Positions 1 to 7,524 of a stretch of DNA of 16,053 bases are shown in pieces. The notes under the pieces were generated by a model. It searched no databases. It was not told the origin of the DNA and worked only from the letters and a program-made list of their open reading frames with translations. This stretch comes from Desulfuromusa sp. (GTDB lineage: Bacteria > Desulfobacterota > Desulfuromonadia > Desulfuromonadales > Geopsychrobacteraceae): NCBI GenBank assembly GCA_029934755.1, contig JAOZLQ010000032.1, positions 1 to 16,053 of the forward strand. The letters are read 5' to 3'. The stretch's first letter is position 1; the number at the start of each line of letters is the position of its first letter. The position numbers and the translations under genes are program-made.

Positions 1-266
1 CCACCGTGCCGGGAATCGGTTCCGAATACCAGATTCATTTAACCCGCGACAATGCCGGACGCGACCACATGCTATTGGTTGTTGAACGTGCCGAAAAAGT
101 TGATGTCAAGCGCGCTCCTGAGTTAAGTCACGAAATCAGCCATCAGGTCAAAAAGCAGTTGCTGGTTTCGGTTGAACTGAAACTGGTCGATTACGCCAGT
201 TTGCCCCGTTCAGAAAAGAAAAGCCAACGGGTGTTTGATAATCGAATTCAGGATGAAATTGTGTAA
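1..266 (+). CDS. Phenylacetate-CoA ligase family protein, C-terminal fragment
   Basis: The reading frame is open from the left edge (first full codon at 3) and stops with TAA at 264-266, so only about the last 88 residues are visible. They match the mobile C-terminal subdomain of phenylacetate-CoA ligase type adenylating enzymes: an initial PGIGSEYQIHLTR strand, a hydrophobic strand LLVVER, an amphipathic helix, and the tail SLPRSEKKSQRVFDNR. In this family the tail motif PRSEgKxxRv carries the lysine that helps adenylate formation. Such enzymes convert an aryl acid, ATP and CoA to the aryl-CoA thioester in the cytoplasm. In anaerobic bacteria many copies sit beside indolepyruvate oxidoreductase genes, but the neighbour is outside the window. 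The first codon of the visible GTG-initiated stretch (6) is internal, not a start. The family is fairly sure; the substrate is unknown. Confidence 0.85.
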   Translation, partial: TVPGIGSEYQIHLTRDNAGRDHMLLVVERAEKVDVKRAPELSHEISHQVKKQLLVSVELKLVDYASLPRSEKKSQRVFDNRIQDEIV

Positions 267-302
267 CACCAAAATTTGACCTCGGATATCAATATTGGTG
301 TT
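265..302. terminator. Hairpin between convergent genes
   Basis: AACACCAAAATT at 265-276 pairs with AATATTGGTGTT at 291-302 with one mismatch and a 14-nt loop. It begins within the ligase stop codon and lies between that gene and the convergent oxidoreductase gene, the usual place for a shared terminator. There is no clear U-tract on either strand, so intrinsic termination is an inference. Confidence 0.35.
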
Positions 303-348
303 TGTCAAAAGTAGGTAGGATTTTTCCAGTGATCAGAAAATTTAACTA

Positions 349-1515
349 TTATTTTTTCTTCTCCCATCCTATGACAAAAATTACTCCAAGTAACCCAGCC
401 AACCATCCAAAACGTTGCCAGATAAAGCGTTGCAGACGTGCACTTTTAAGACGATAAAAACTTTTGGCGAGAAAAGTCCGTCGCTTAAGCGCACCGCCCA
501 ACGGACTTCGCTTTAATCTGCCATGATAACTTGCAAAACTAAAATCATTTGTCTCAAATGCATGCTGAATCGCTGTTGCTGCAACGGCACCATAACCCAG
601 TGCGGGACCAATTCCTTCACCGAGCAACGCATCCACGCCTAATGCATCACCGACAAGAATCACACGCGGAATGGAGACCTGATTTGCAAATTCATACCAA
701 CGAATCGGGTAACCTTCTAGTTTATACTCATTTAAGTCATAACCGTGTGCCGCCATCTCCTTCGCAAGAACTTGGCGTAAAGGGGCACGCTTTTCTACTT
801 TCACAATATTACTATCGTAGACACCCCAACATCGCATTGCATTACCCTTGATTTGGGTAGGAAAATTCCAGACATATCCAGAAATACCTTGTGGTACCGC
901 AAGAAAATCAAAAGAGGCCTTTTGTTTATTCTTTCCAGGTGGAATCTCGGCAATATCCGGCGTGATGACCTCTAATCCCCTCCCCACATGCGGATGTGGA
1001 TTCGGCTCGACTACACGGCGAACAATGCTGTTCGATCCATCTGCCCCAACGACAACTTTTGCGCGAAAATCACCTTTATCGGTCTTCACAAGCGCGTAAT
1101 CATCAAAAGATTCTACCTTTTGAACCTTTATCTCTTCTCTGATTTCAATTCCCTTATCTCTAGCTTTATTGGCTAACCACGCGTCAAATTCATCTCGACG
1201 GACAACGCGAAAGATAGGTTTTTTACTGAGAAAGGGAGTCTTTAACCCGCGCCCCTCATAATTAAAGTAAGCATTTGTTACATCAACATGAGGCACTTCA
1301 CAAAGGTCAAAACCAAGTTTAGCCAGAATCCTCTCCCCCTCGACAAGAATTCCACCAGCACAAAGTTTTGGTCTCGGGTGACGAGATTTTTCCAGGATAA
1401 GAGAAGTAAGATCCAGGTTATGCGCTAAGTGATCAAGGTGCAGTGCAGTCGAAAGCCCCGCAGGCCCCGATCCAATAATGATAAGATCGTAGAGTTTATT
1501 CATAGTAGGATTCAT
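349..1515 (-). CDS. Geranylgeranyl reductase family FAD-dependent oxidoreductase
   Basis: This is a flavoprotein of the geranylgeranyl-reductase/PHBH-like family, which reduces isoprenoid double bonds or oxidises small molecules using FAD and NAD(P)H. Visible motifs are the N-terminal dinucleotide-binding GSGPAG within YDLIIIGSGPAG, the family-specific KLCAGGI segment about 40 residues later (usual form KxCGGG), the mid-protein GADGSNSIVRR, and the second FAD motif VILVGDALG followed by GEGIGPALGYG. A hydrophobic stretch (WLAGLLGVIFVIGW) just before a lysine-rich end could anchor the C-terminus in the membrane. The frame can be extended to an ATG at 1557, but the fold starts at about 1500. 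The ATG at 1515 is preferred because it overlaps the stop of an upstream ORF (ATGA); ATG at 1503 is also possible. None of these has a Shine-Dalgarno of its own. The physiological substrate cannot be told. Quinone or lipid side-chain reduction is one option. Confidence 0.85.
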   Translation of the reverse strand: MNPTMNKLYDLIIIGSGPAGLSTALHLDHLAHNLDLTSLILEKSRHPRPKLCAGGILVEGERILAKLGFDLCEVPHVDVTNAYFNYEGRGLKTPFLSKKPIFRVVRRDEFDAWLANKARDKGIEIREEIKVQKVESFDDYALVKTDKGDFRAKVVVGADGSNSIVRRVVEPNPHPHVGRGLEVITPDIAEIPPGKNKQKASFDFLAVPQGISGYVWNFPTQIKGNAMRCWGVYDSNIVKVEKRAPLRQVLAKEMAAHGYDLNEYKLEGYPIRWYEFANQVSIPRVILVGDALGVDALLGEGIGPALGYGAVAATAIQHAFETNDFSFASYHGRLKRSPLGGALKRRTFLAKSFYRLKSARLQRFIWQRFGWLAGLLGVIFVIGWEKKK

Positions 1516-1592
1516 TTTACAAGAGGTGGAACCATCAGAGCAGATCGCCATAAACACTCTATAGCATTTGCCCTAAAACAGATTTTTCGCAT
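1512..1592 (-). CDS. Possible 26-codon upstream ORF coupled to the oxidoreductase
   Basis: On the minus strand an ATG at 1592 follows a strong GGAGG (about 8 nt spacing, 1601-1605). It opens a 26-codon frame starting MRKICFRANAIECLW and ending at TGA 1514-1512. The stop overlaps the ATG at 1515 of the oxidoreductase as ATGA, the classical arrangement for translational coupling. The peptide resembles no known leader, and its composition (three Arg, two Cys) gives no attenuation cue. It may be a coupling or regulatory uORF, or chance plus a decayed gene start. What is directly visible is the ribosome binding site, the frame and the overlap; the role is inferred. Confidence 0.4.
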   Translation of the reverse strand: MRKICFRANAIECLWRSALMVPPLVK

Positions 1593-1888
1593 GGTGATTT
1601 CCTCCGTTCGAGTAGTCTAACTCAAACAGGAGAATTCTCGAATTCACGCTGAACCATGATAGAATAATGGAGAGCTGAGATGAATCACTTCAAATTGTTT
1701 TGTATCTATAAATTCAATCAGTGATTTAGCAACTTCAAGATTAATTGGAGTCTAAGGACTAAAACCAACTTTAAGTTGCTTGTATTTCAAAATTTTCATT
1801 GCCGCGGTTTTCTCCGATGACTGCTTAGACTTTATAACTCCATGCTCAACCGTACATTCACTAGAGGCTGATTGGCAGCAATTTATTT
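1593..1888. other. AT-rich spacer with adjacent inverted repeats
   Basis: No convincing gene is seen in this 296-bp spacer between the alarmone hydrolase and the oxidoreductase leader. It holds two side-by-side stems separated by one base: AATCACT (1683-1689) with AGTGATT (1720-1726), and AGCAACTT (1728-1735) with AAGTTGCT (1773-1780). The second encloses a small AGTC/GACT hairpin (1749-1760). An alternative pairing joins AGTCTAAG (1749-1756) to CTTAGACT (1824-1831). A 10-bp palindrome GAGAATTCTC lies at 1630-1639. Because transcription here is leftward, this could be an untranslated leader or a terminator region without a U-tract. Its function is unknown. Confidence 0.4.
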
Positions 1889-2431
1889 TCATAAATATTG
1901 GTCATATGCATCAATTTTCTTTTGTAGTCTTTCAGCAAGAAACTGAGATGCCTCACCAAGCTGCGCCAATATAAAGCGTGCTTCATTTTGATATTTAGCA
2001 ATTTTTTCCTTATTCCAGTGATTAGGTGGCGGCTGTAAATTTGTGATTCGATCGCATAGCTTGACCATCCACACTGCCTTTGGTTGCTTTTTTATCCTAT
2101 TAATACTGTCTTGCATTTGCTCAGCCTTGGAAGGCAGATCCTTATTTTTAGTGAGCGACAAAACTCCGTCAGCAATTTCAGAACCAAATATTTCTTCAAT
2201 ATCCTTGTAAGTCGTTGAAGTGTCCTCAATTGAATCATGCAATAACGCGCACAAAACAAGAACATTAGGATTCTCAATATCATGATTGGCAATGACTGCT
2301 GATGCTTCCATTGCGACAAGCCCAAGATGATTAATATAAGGAATATCGCTTCCAGGGAGTTTTTGCCCATTATGAATAGCAGAAGCAAAATTCCACGCTT
2401 CTAAATATTTATCTTGATCCCAACTGTTCAT
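1889..2431 (-). CDS. HD-domain small alarmone hydrolase (MESH1/SAH-like)
   Basis: This 180-residue single-domain protein has the layout of the hydrolase half of RelA/SpoT proteins and of stand-alone MESH1-type hydrolases. That family removes the 3'-pyrophosphate of (p)ppGpp; animal MESH1 also dephosphorylates NADPH. Metal- and substrate-ligand motifs are present in order: AIHNGQK (about residue 20), PYINH with His35, LLHDSIEDT with His65-Asp66 and Glu69-Asp70, and KLCDRITNL with Asp127 and Asn131. The length matches stand-alone hydrolases (about 180) and there is no synthetase, TGS or ACT domain. The ATG at 2431 has an AAAGG ribosome binding site 7-8 nt upstream. No partner alarmone synthetase lies nearby, so it may act as an antidote to a distant synthetase or on another 3'-phosphorylated nucleotide. 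Family confidence is high; the exact substrate is inferred. Confidence 0.85.
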   Translation of the reverse strand: MNSWDQDKYLEAWNFASAIHNGQKLPGSDIPYINHLGLVAMEASAVIANHDIENPNVLVLCALLHDSIEDTSTTYKDIEEIFGSEIADGVLSLTKNKDLPSKAEQMQDSINRIKKQPKAVWMVKLCDRITNLQPPPNHWNKEKIAKYQNEARFILAQLGEASQFLAERLQKKIDAYDQYL

Positions 2432-2444
2432 ATTCTACCTTTTC

Positions 2445-2470
2445 TCACTCTTGACAGTTCATGATAATCG
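2445..2470 (+). repeat. Direct repeat copy 1, upstream of the HD gene
   Basis: TCACTC, then TT, then GACAGTTCATGATAATCG. Apart from the inserted TT and one A/G change, this is identical to 3674-3697, in the same orientation 1229 bp away. A looser similarity continues rightward to a shared ACCCAC (around 2494 and 3711). It lies 14-39 bp upstream of the HD-gene start codon on the template side. It could be a regulatory site or the end of a dispersed repeat. Confidence 0.6.
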
Positions 2471-2697
2471 GCGATGGCGCGAACTTGCGACTCACCCACA
2501 CTTTAGTTTGTTTTTCAATTTTACGCAGACATGTTTTTCGGCTGGTTGATTAGATCGTAAGATTTAATGACCAATTAATTTAGACAAAAACCAATGCCAC
2601 CCTCACTATACTTAAGCCCATCCCTATGACTGGCGGAAGATCGAGCACTTAATTAGATAAGAAGGTATCTGCAACAGTAACTAACTCTTTTTAGGCA

Positions 2698-3000
2698 TTA
2701 GATTCCATTGAGAGATGCCACAAGAGATTTCAACAGATGTAAAATCCACCACATATTAATAACGTAGACAGCAACAAGAATCCAGCGAACCCGTACTCGA
2801 AGGTTTTGCAAACTTAAGAGGGCAAAACTTCCGGCCCCGATAAGAAGAGATTTGATTGATAAAGTAGCCCATACTGAGACAACTGGATACGGCTGTTCGC
2901 TCGTTCGAAACATGAGAAATGAAAGCTCTTCCCATGATACCCAGAGAAAAGGAACCACCAGTAAAGCTACAAAAATAATTTTAGTTTTTCGTGTCATCAT
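2698..3000 (-). CDS. Small membrane protein of unknown function (100 aa)
   Basis: I do not recognise this protein. It has a short positive N-terminus (MMTRKTK) followed by three hydrophobic segments at about residues 8-24, 48-64 and 72-91, so it is probably an inner-membrane protein with three helices. The last segment has an unusual aromatic cluster (NMWWILHLL). The ATG at 3000 (or 2997) is preceded by TTAGG about 8 nt upstream, a usable ribosome binding site. It is transcribed leftward after the 145-residue membrane protein with a 155-bp gap, so co-transcription is uncertain. The hydrophobic pattern and ribosome binding site favour a real gene, but there is no family support. Confidence 0.55.
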   Translation of the reverse strand: MMTRKTKIIFVALLVVPFLWVSWEELSFLMFRTSEQPYPVVSVWATLSIKSLLIGAGSFALLSLQNLRVRVRWILVAVYVINMWWILHLLKSLVASLNGI

Positions 3001-3155
3001 TATTCAACCTAACGGATCAAACTGATCATTTTCAAGTGTGTAGAAACCATTTATACAAGACAAAACCAACCCATGAAAACACACCAAATTCTATCGACAT
3101 ATAATCGATAACCACGGGTCTGTTTCACGCAAGTTTGGAAGATTTAAGAGAATAA

Positions 3156-3593
3156 TCAATGCTTGAAAAATGCCTTTTGTTTCCAAAAGACGTAACTACT
3201 TCCTATAAGGGCAGTGGCAATACTAATATCAAGTATCGCCACACTAAGTAGGAAAATGTAGTTGTTGTGAGCCATCCGGGATAAAGTAGCACCTGCCGCA
3301 ATCATAACGACCAAAGATAGAAAGAACTTTAATCCGAAAAATTGCCATATCTTAGGCTTGTCCAGCAAATCTATTCTAGCAAGATTTTTTTTACAACTTT
3401 TACAGAACAGATATTTTGCTTTCAGCCCTCCAATGAGTAGACCAATGAAAATAGCCCACCAAGTCCAATTTTGTTCTGGCTTCAAACTAGCTGCTTCGAT
3501 CAAAAGCCTACCCCCTTTTGACACCAGAATAATACCTCCCCAATACCAGAGAAGCGCAGCTAAAATTTTGAGGATCTGAGGAGTTACTATCAT
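3156..3593 (-). CDS. Multi-pass membrane protein of unknown function (145 aa)
   Basis: I do not recognise this protein. Hydrophobic stretches at about residues 8-25, 44-56, 86-103 and 114-136 suggest four membrane helices. A loop between the second and third carries FCKSCKKNLARIDLLDK, with a Cys-X2-Cys pair in a basic context that could bind a metal or form a disulfide. No clear Shine-Dalgarno precedes the ATG at 3593. A copy of the direct repeat at 3674-3697 lies about 80 bp upstream. The coherent hydrophobic pattern argues for a real gene. It and the 100-residue gene both lie between the two repeat copies, which hints at a shared origin. Confidence 0.55.
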   Translation of the reverse strand: MIVTPQILKILAALLWYWGGIILVSKGGRLLIEAASLKPEQNWTWWAIFIGLLIGGLKAKYLFCKSCKKNLARIDLLDKPKIWQFFGLKFFLSLVVMIAAGATLSRMAHNNYIFLLSVAILDISIATALIGSSYVFWKQKAFFKH

Positions 3594-3926
3594 TTACGGT
3601 TAAAAATCCATGTAAGGCAAAGGAGTATTCTTGAATTTTCATTCCAACTCTTCGTAAGTTGAAACATTTAGGGTCACTCGACGGTTCATGATAATCGCCA
3701 GTATGGTATGACCCACCGTGAAAACTCTGGAGACATCATATCTAATATCCGTTAACAATCATAGAGCTGTTGAACTCCTGAAGGGGTATTTATATGTTCT
3801 TACTTAAGAGTTTTCTTTTCTATGATGCAAGCCGGGCAGGATGGTATAGAAATAGGTCTTAATTTCCGGTAAGGTGGCTTCTTATTAAACGGGAATTCAG
3901 CCGACAATTCAGGATAATGCAATTTT
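3594..3926. other. Divergent intergenic region upstream of mfd
   Basis: This 333-bp spacer separates the leftward membrane gene from the rightward mfd gene, so both promoters should be here. It contains direct repeat copy 2 (3674-3697). A poor sigma70-like pair for mfd, TTGAAC (3770-3775) and TATATG (3791-3796), has only a 15-bp spacer. I see no convincing small gene or RNA in it. Confidence 0.4.
3674..3697 (+). repeat. Direct repeat copy 2, upstream of the 145-aa gene
   Basis: TCACTC followed by GACGGTTCATGATAATCG. It differs from 2445-2470 by one base and a missing TT. The 14-base core GTTCATGATAATCG (3684-3697 and 2457-2470) is perfect. The two copies bracket the two small membrane-protein genes. 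Confidence 0.6.
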
Positions 3927-6900
3927 ATGGATCAAGAATCTCAAAAAAATATTCACAACGCGACCATTCATAGTTTTATTGATGGAGTAACCGCAAACCA
4001 GCAGACCATTGAAGTGCTTGGCCTGCATGGATCAGCAGATGCTTACCTGCTAGCACAGCTTATCAAGACAAGTTCTAAACTGCTGGTGATCCTTTGTGCC
4101 GAACTGGAACCGGCACGCCAACTGGTTGCTGAGCTGCAGTTTTTCCATCCCCAGCCCAACGATATCGCTCTACTCCCCCACTGGGAACTGAATCCTTACG
4201 ATCCCTTGACACCCCATCCTGAACTTGAAGCAATCAGAATGACCACCCTGGCGGCCTTAAATCAGGGCAAAGTCAAAGCGTTGGTGCTACCGCTCCGCTC
4301 GCTGATGCAAAAGGTGATTCCCCGCCAAATTCTCGATACAGTTTCGTTGGAGCTGTTCCTTGAAGAGGAATATGAACGCAAGCAACTCCTTAATTCTTTA
4401 ACCCAACTTGGTTATCAACCCGTCCCCTTAGTTGAAGAACGGGGCAGCTTTGCAGTTCGCGGTAGTATCATCGACCTGTTTCCACCCGATGCTAAACAAC
4501 CGATCCGTCTTGATTTTTATGGCGACTTTATTGAGAAAATGCGCCCCTTTGATCCCGCCAGTCAGCGTTCTGTGGGAGAGACACTAAAAGCCCTCACTCT
4601 GATTCCATCCAGAGAGATGATTCTGCACGGATCATTTCTGGAAGCTCTTGGACAAAATCTCAAACAGCGCTGTGACGAACTGGCGATCCCACGAACCGAC
4701 CGTGAAGCGATCATGACGGAACTGCGTGAGGGAATCCTATCACCGGGACGAGCATTTCTGCTCCCTTTTAATTATCCGCAACTCGATCCCCTCGAAGAAT
4801 ATTTTGATAATCCACATTTGGTGATGATTGATCCACCGGCTATTGAACAGGAAATTGACCTGTTTCAGCGTGATATTCGTGACGGTGAGAAGCGGATGTT
4901 AGATCAGGGATTACCACACGCCCGCCACCAGACCCTATACCTCGAACCAGATGAATTACATCCCCTGTTACATAATCAGTTACGCGTTGAAATATCACGA
5001 TTACAGGTTATTCGGCTGGACGATCAACGGCAACGTTATCACTTTAATTGTCAGGGCAATGGTTCTCTACGAGCGATACCAAATGTGGATCAAGATGGCC
5101 TCGAACCCATTTTGGAACGACTCCAACAGGCCAAAAATAATAATGAAAAAACCCTACTAATTTGCCACCAGCAAAGCCAGGCCGAACGTCTGCAAGAACT
5201 TCTCTCCGCGCACAATGTTGTTCTCGACATCGAATTGAACTTAATTCTGTCTGATTTAGCATTTAAAGTGCCAAAAATCACTATTGGTGGATTAAATAAC
5301 GGTTTCTATCTGCCCAATGAAAAACTGAACATCATCTGTGAAGAAGAAATCTTTGGTCGCCGCAGTCACCGGCAGAAAAAAACTGGGCGGCAACGAGCAA
5401 AGCAGTTGATGACCAGTTTGGCCGAATTAAAAAATGGTGATTTTATTGTTCATACCGATCACGGTATTGGTCGCTACCTTGGGCTGACTCATCTACAAAC
5501 TGGAGCAATTGCAGGTGACTTTTTAAACCTTCAATATGCTGGAAACGACAAGCTTTATCTGCCAATTGAGCGAATTGAGAAGGTCCAAAAATATATTGGC
5601 GGTGAAGGCTATATCCCAAAACTGGATAAAATGGGTGGCCAGGGTTGGGCTAAAGCTCACCTTAAAGCCCGTGCTGCCGTTGAAGAGTTGGCACGGCAAC
5701 TACTAGAACTTTATGCCAAACGAGAACTACGTCAGGGGTTTGCCTACTCGCCCCCAGATCAGCTATTCCGCGAATTTGAGGCAACCTTTCCCCATGAAGA
5801 AACGGTTGACCAGCAACAGGCAATTGATGACATTCTGGACGATATGCAATCAATTAAACCGATGGATCGTCTCATCTGCGGTGACGTTGGCTATGGTAAA
5901 ACTGAAGTCGCACTACGTGCTGCGGTCAAAGCAGTTTTGGATAGCAAGCAAGTAGCAGTTTTGGTGCCAACAACGGTTCTAGCAAGTCAGCATTTGGAAA
6001 GTTTTAAGCAACGGCTACACGATTTTCCAATTCGAGTTGAAATGGTTTCCCGCTTCCGCTCAGGTGCCGAAAACCGTAAAACTCTAGAAGCTGCAGCAAC
6101 AGGTAAAATTGATATTCTGATCGGTACTCATCGATTATTACAACGCGATGTTCGCTTCAAGGATCTTGGGTTGTTGGTTGTAGATGAGGAACAACGCTTT
6201 GGTGTCAGTCACAAGGAAAAACTGAAACAACTGCGTGCCGAAGTCGATATCCTCACCCTGAGTGCGACTCCGATTCCCCGCACCCTGCATATGAGCATGA
6301 CCGGAATGCGCGATCTGTCGGTCATTGAGACAGCTCCAGTTGATCGTCTGGCAATTCGAACCTACGTGACCCGCTTCGATGATGAACTGATCAGACAGGC
6401 AATCCTACGCGAACTGCGCCGGGGCGGGCAGGTTTATTTTGTCCATAACCGGGTACAGACAATTGAAGCAATGGCAGAACAATTACGCCAGTTAGTCCCA
6501 GAAGCAACCGTTTCTATTGGTCATGGCCAAATGGCGGAAAAAGAGCTGGAACAGGTGATGCTTGATTTTATTGCGGGCAAAAGTAACCTTCTGGTTGCTT
6601 CAACCATCATCGAAAATGGCCTCGATATTCCTCGTGCCAATACAATTATTGTCAACCGAGCAGATCGTTTTGGTCTTTCACAACTTTATCAATTGCGTGG
6701 CCGGGTTGGACGCAGTGACCGCCGTGCCTATGCTTACCTGTTGATTCCCGGAGAGGCCGCATTGACACGTGATGCCCGAGAACGATTGCGAATCTTACAA
6801 GAGCTCACCGAACTGGGGGCAGGTTTTCGAATTGCCAGTCATGATCTGGAACTGCGTGGTGCCGGGGATTTACTAGGTGGCAAACAATCGGGTCCGATTG

Positions 6901-7415
6901 CAGCTATTGGATTTGAACTCTATACAGAACTCTTGGAAGAAACGATCGACAACCTGCGCGGCAAAGAACGTGAAGAACGCATCGATCCTGAGATCCGCCT
7001 GGGCCTATCGGCTTTTCTGCCGGAAAAATATCTGCCCGATCCCAATCAACGGTTACAATTCTATCAACGTATGGCGGGAGCCGAAAATGACGCAGAACTC
7101 TTTGACCTGGTCGAAGAACTACGTGATCGCTATGGCGAACCTCCCGTTGCAGGAGAAACCTTGATTGCCACCATGCGACTGCGAATTCTGTTGAAAAAAC
7201 TTTATATTGAACTGCTTGAATATGATGGCAGACGGCTCAGCTTATTGTTTCATTCATCAACAAAAATTTCTCCACTTTTAATCCGGCAGTTGGTGACTGA
7301 GCAACCCGATAAATATCGTCTTGGAGCCGACTTCAAGCTCACTATTGAACTTGGCCGCTTACCGCAAGGGGAGCTACTGGTCAGGGTGAGAAAAGAATTG
7401 CAACTATTTTTCTGA
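3927..7415 (+). CDS. mfd: Transcription-repair coupling factor Mfd
   Basis: Mfd is an ATP-driven DNA translocase that pushes stalled RNA polymerase off lesions and recruits UvrA, so that transcribed strands are repaired first. The length of 1162 residues fits the family (E. coli about 1148). In order: an N-terminal UvrB-homology module including RGSIIDLFPPDAKQPIRLDF (about 178-197) that contacts UvrA; the RNA-polymerase-interaction domain with HTDHGIGRYLGL (about 509-520); the RecG-like helicase core with Walker A GDVGYGKT (652-659), the DEEQ box (753-756), LSATPIPRTLHMS and later QLRGRVGRSDRRAYAYL; and the C-terminal autoinhibitory TRCF domain. The ATG at 3927 has a weak AGGA about 12 nt upstream. 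The predicted N-terminal sequence is plausible and no better start is seen. It is the first gene of a rightward run that ends with uvrA, its direct partner. Confidence 0.97.
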   Translation: MDQESQKNIHNATIHSFIDGVTANQQTIEVLGLHGSADAYLLAQLIKTSSKLLVILCAELEPARQLVAELQFFHPQPNDIALLPHWELNPYDPLTPHPELEAIRMTTLAALNQGKVKALVLPLRSLMQKVIPRQILDTVSLELFLEEEYERKQLLNSLTQLGYQPVPLVEERGSFAVRGSIIDLFPPDAKQPIRLDFYGDFIEKMRPFDPASQRSVGETLKALTLIPSREMILHGSFLEALGQNLKQRCDELAIPRTDREAIMTELREGILSPGRAFLLPFNYPQLDPLEEYFDNPHLVMIDPPAIEQEIDLFQRDIRDGEKRMLDQGLPHARHQTLYLEPDELHPLLHNQLRVEISRLQVIRLDDQRQRYHFNCQGNGSLRAIPNVDQDGLEPILERLQQAKNNNEKTLLICHQQSQAERLQELLSAHNVVLDIELNLILSDLAFKVPKITIGGLNNGFYLPNEKLNIICEEEIFGRRSHRQKKTGRQRAKQLMTSLAELKNGDFIVHTDHGIGRYLGLTHLQTGAIAGDFLNLQYAGNDKLYLPIERIEKVQKYIGGEGYIPKLDKMGGQGWAKAHLKARAAVEELARQLLELYAKRELRQGFAYSPPDQLFREFEATFPHEETVDQQQAIDDILDDMQSIKPMDRLICGDVGYGKTEVALRAAVKAVLDSKQVAVLVPTTVLASQHLESFKQRLHDFPIRVEMVSRFRSGAENRKTLEAAATGKIDILIGTHRLLQRDVRFKDLGLLVVDEEQRFGVSHKEKLKQLRAEVDILTLSATPIPRTLHMSMTGMRDLSVIETAPVDRLAIRTYVTRFDDELIRQAILRELRRGGQVYFVHNRVQTIEAMAEQLRQLVPEATVSIGHGQMAEKELEQVMLDFIAGKSNLLVASTIIENGLDIPRANTIIVNRADRFGLSQLYQLRGRVGRSDRRAYAYLLIPGEAALTRDARERLRILQELTELGAGFRIASHDLELRGAGDLLGGKQSGPIAAIGFELYTELLEETIDNLRGKEREERIDPEIRLGLSAFLPEKYLPDPNQRLQFYQRMAGAENDAELFDLVEELRDRYGEPPVAGETLIATMRLRILLKKLYIELLEYDGRRLSLLFHSSTKISPLLIRQLVTEQPDKYRLGADFKLTIELGRLPQGELLVRVRKELQLFF

Positions 7416-7524
7416 CTATGCTAATTTTGATGGCGGAGTAAAAAGTCCGTCCTCCAGCATTGCAGCAGTATTTCAGAATTCCAAGATACGTATACGGGAC
7501 TTCACCTCTGTAAAATAACTGCCC

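Noticed and set aside
1778..1888. Minus-strand frame in the spacer ending MKILKYKQLKVGFSP, a possible gene remnant
   Set aside because: The part after its only ATG is 15 residues, it has no ribosome site, and no family could be recognised.
1780..1974. 64-residue plus-strand frame across the end of the HD gene
   Set aside because: Half of it is antisense to the HD gene and the rest lies in the repeat-rich spacer; there is no recognisable domain.
2698..3155. Possible integron gene cassette (GTTAGGT core-like site just before the 100-aa gene on the minus strand)
   Set aside because: Only one GTTRRRY-type match was found, with no partner RYYYAAC or attC-like folded site at the gene ends and no integrase in the window.
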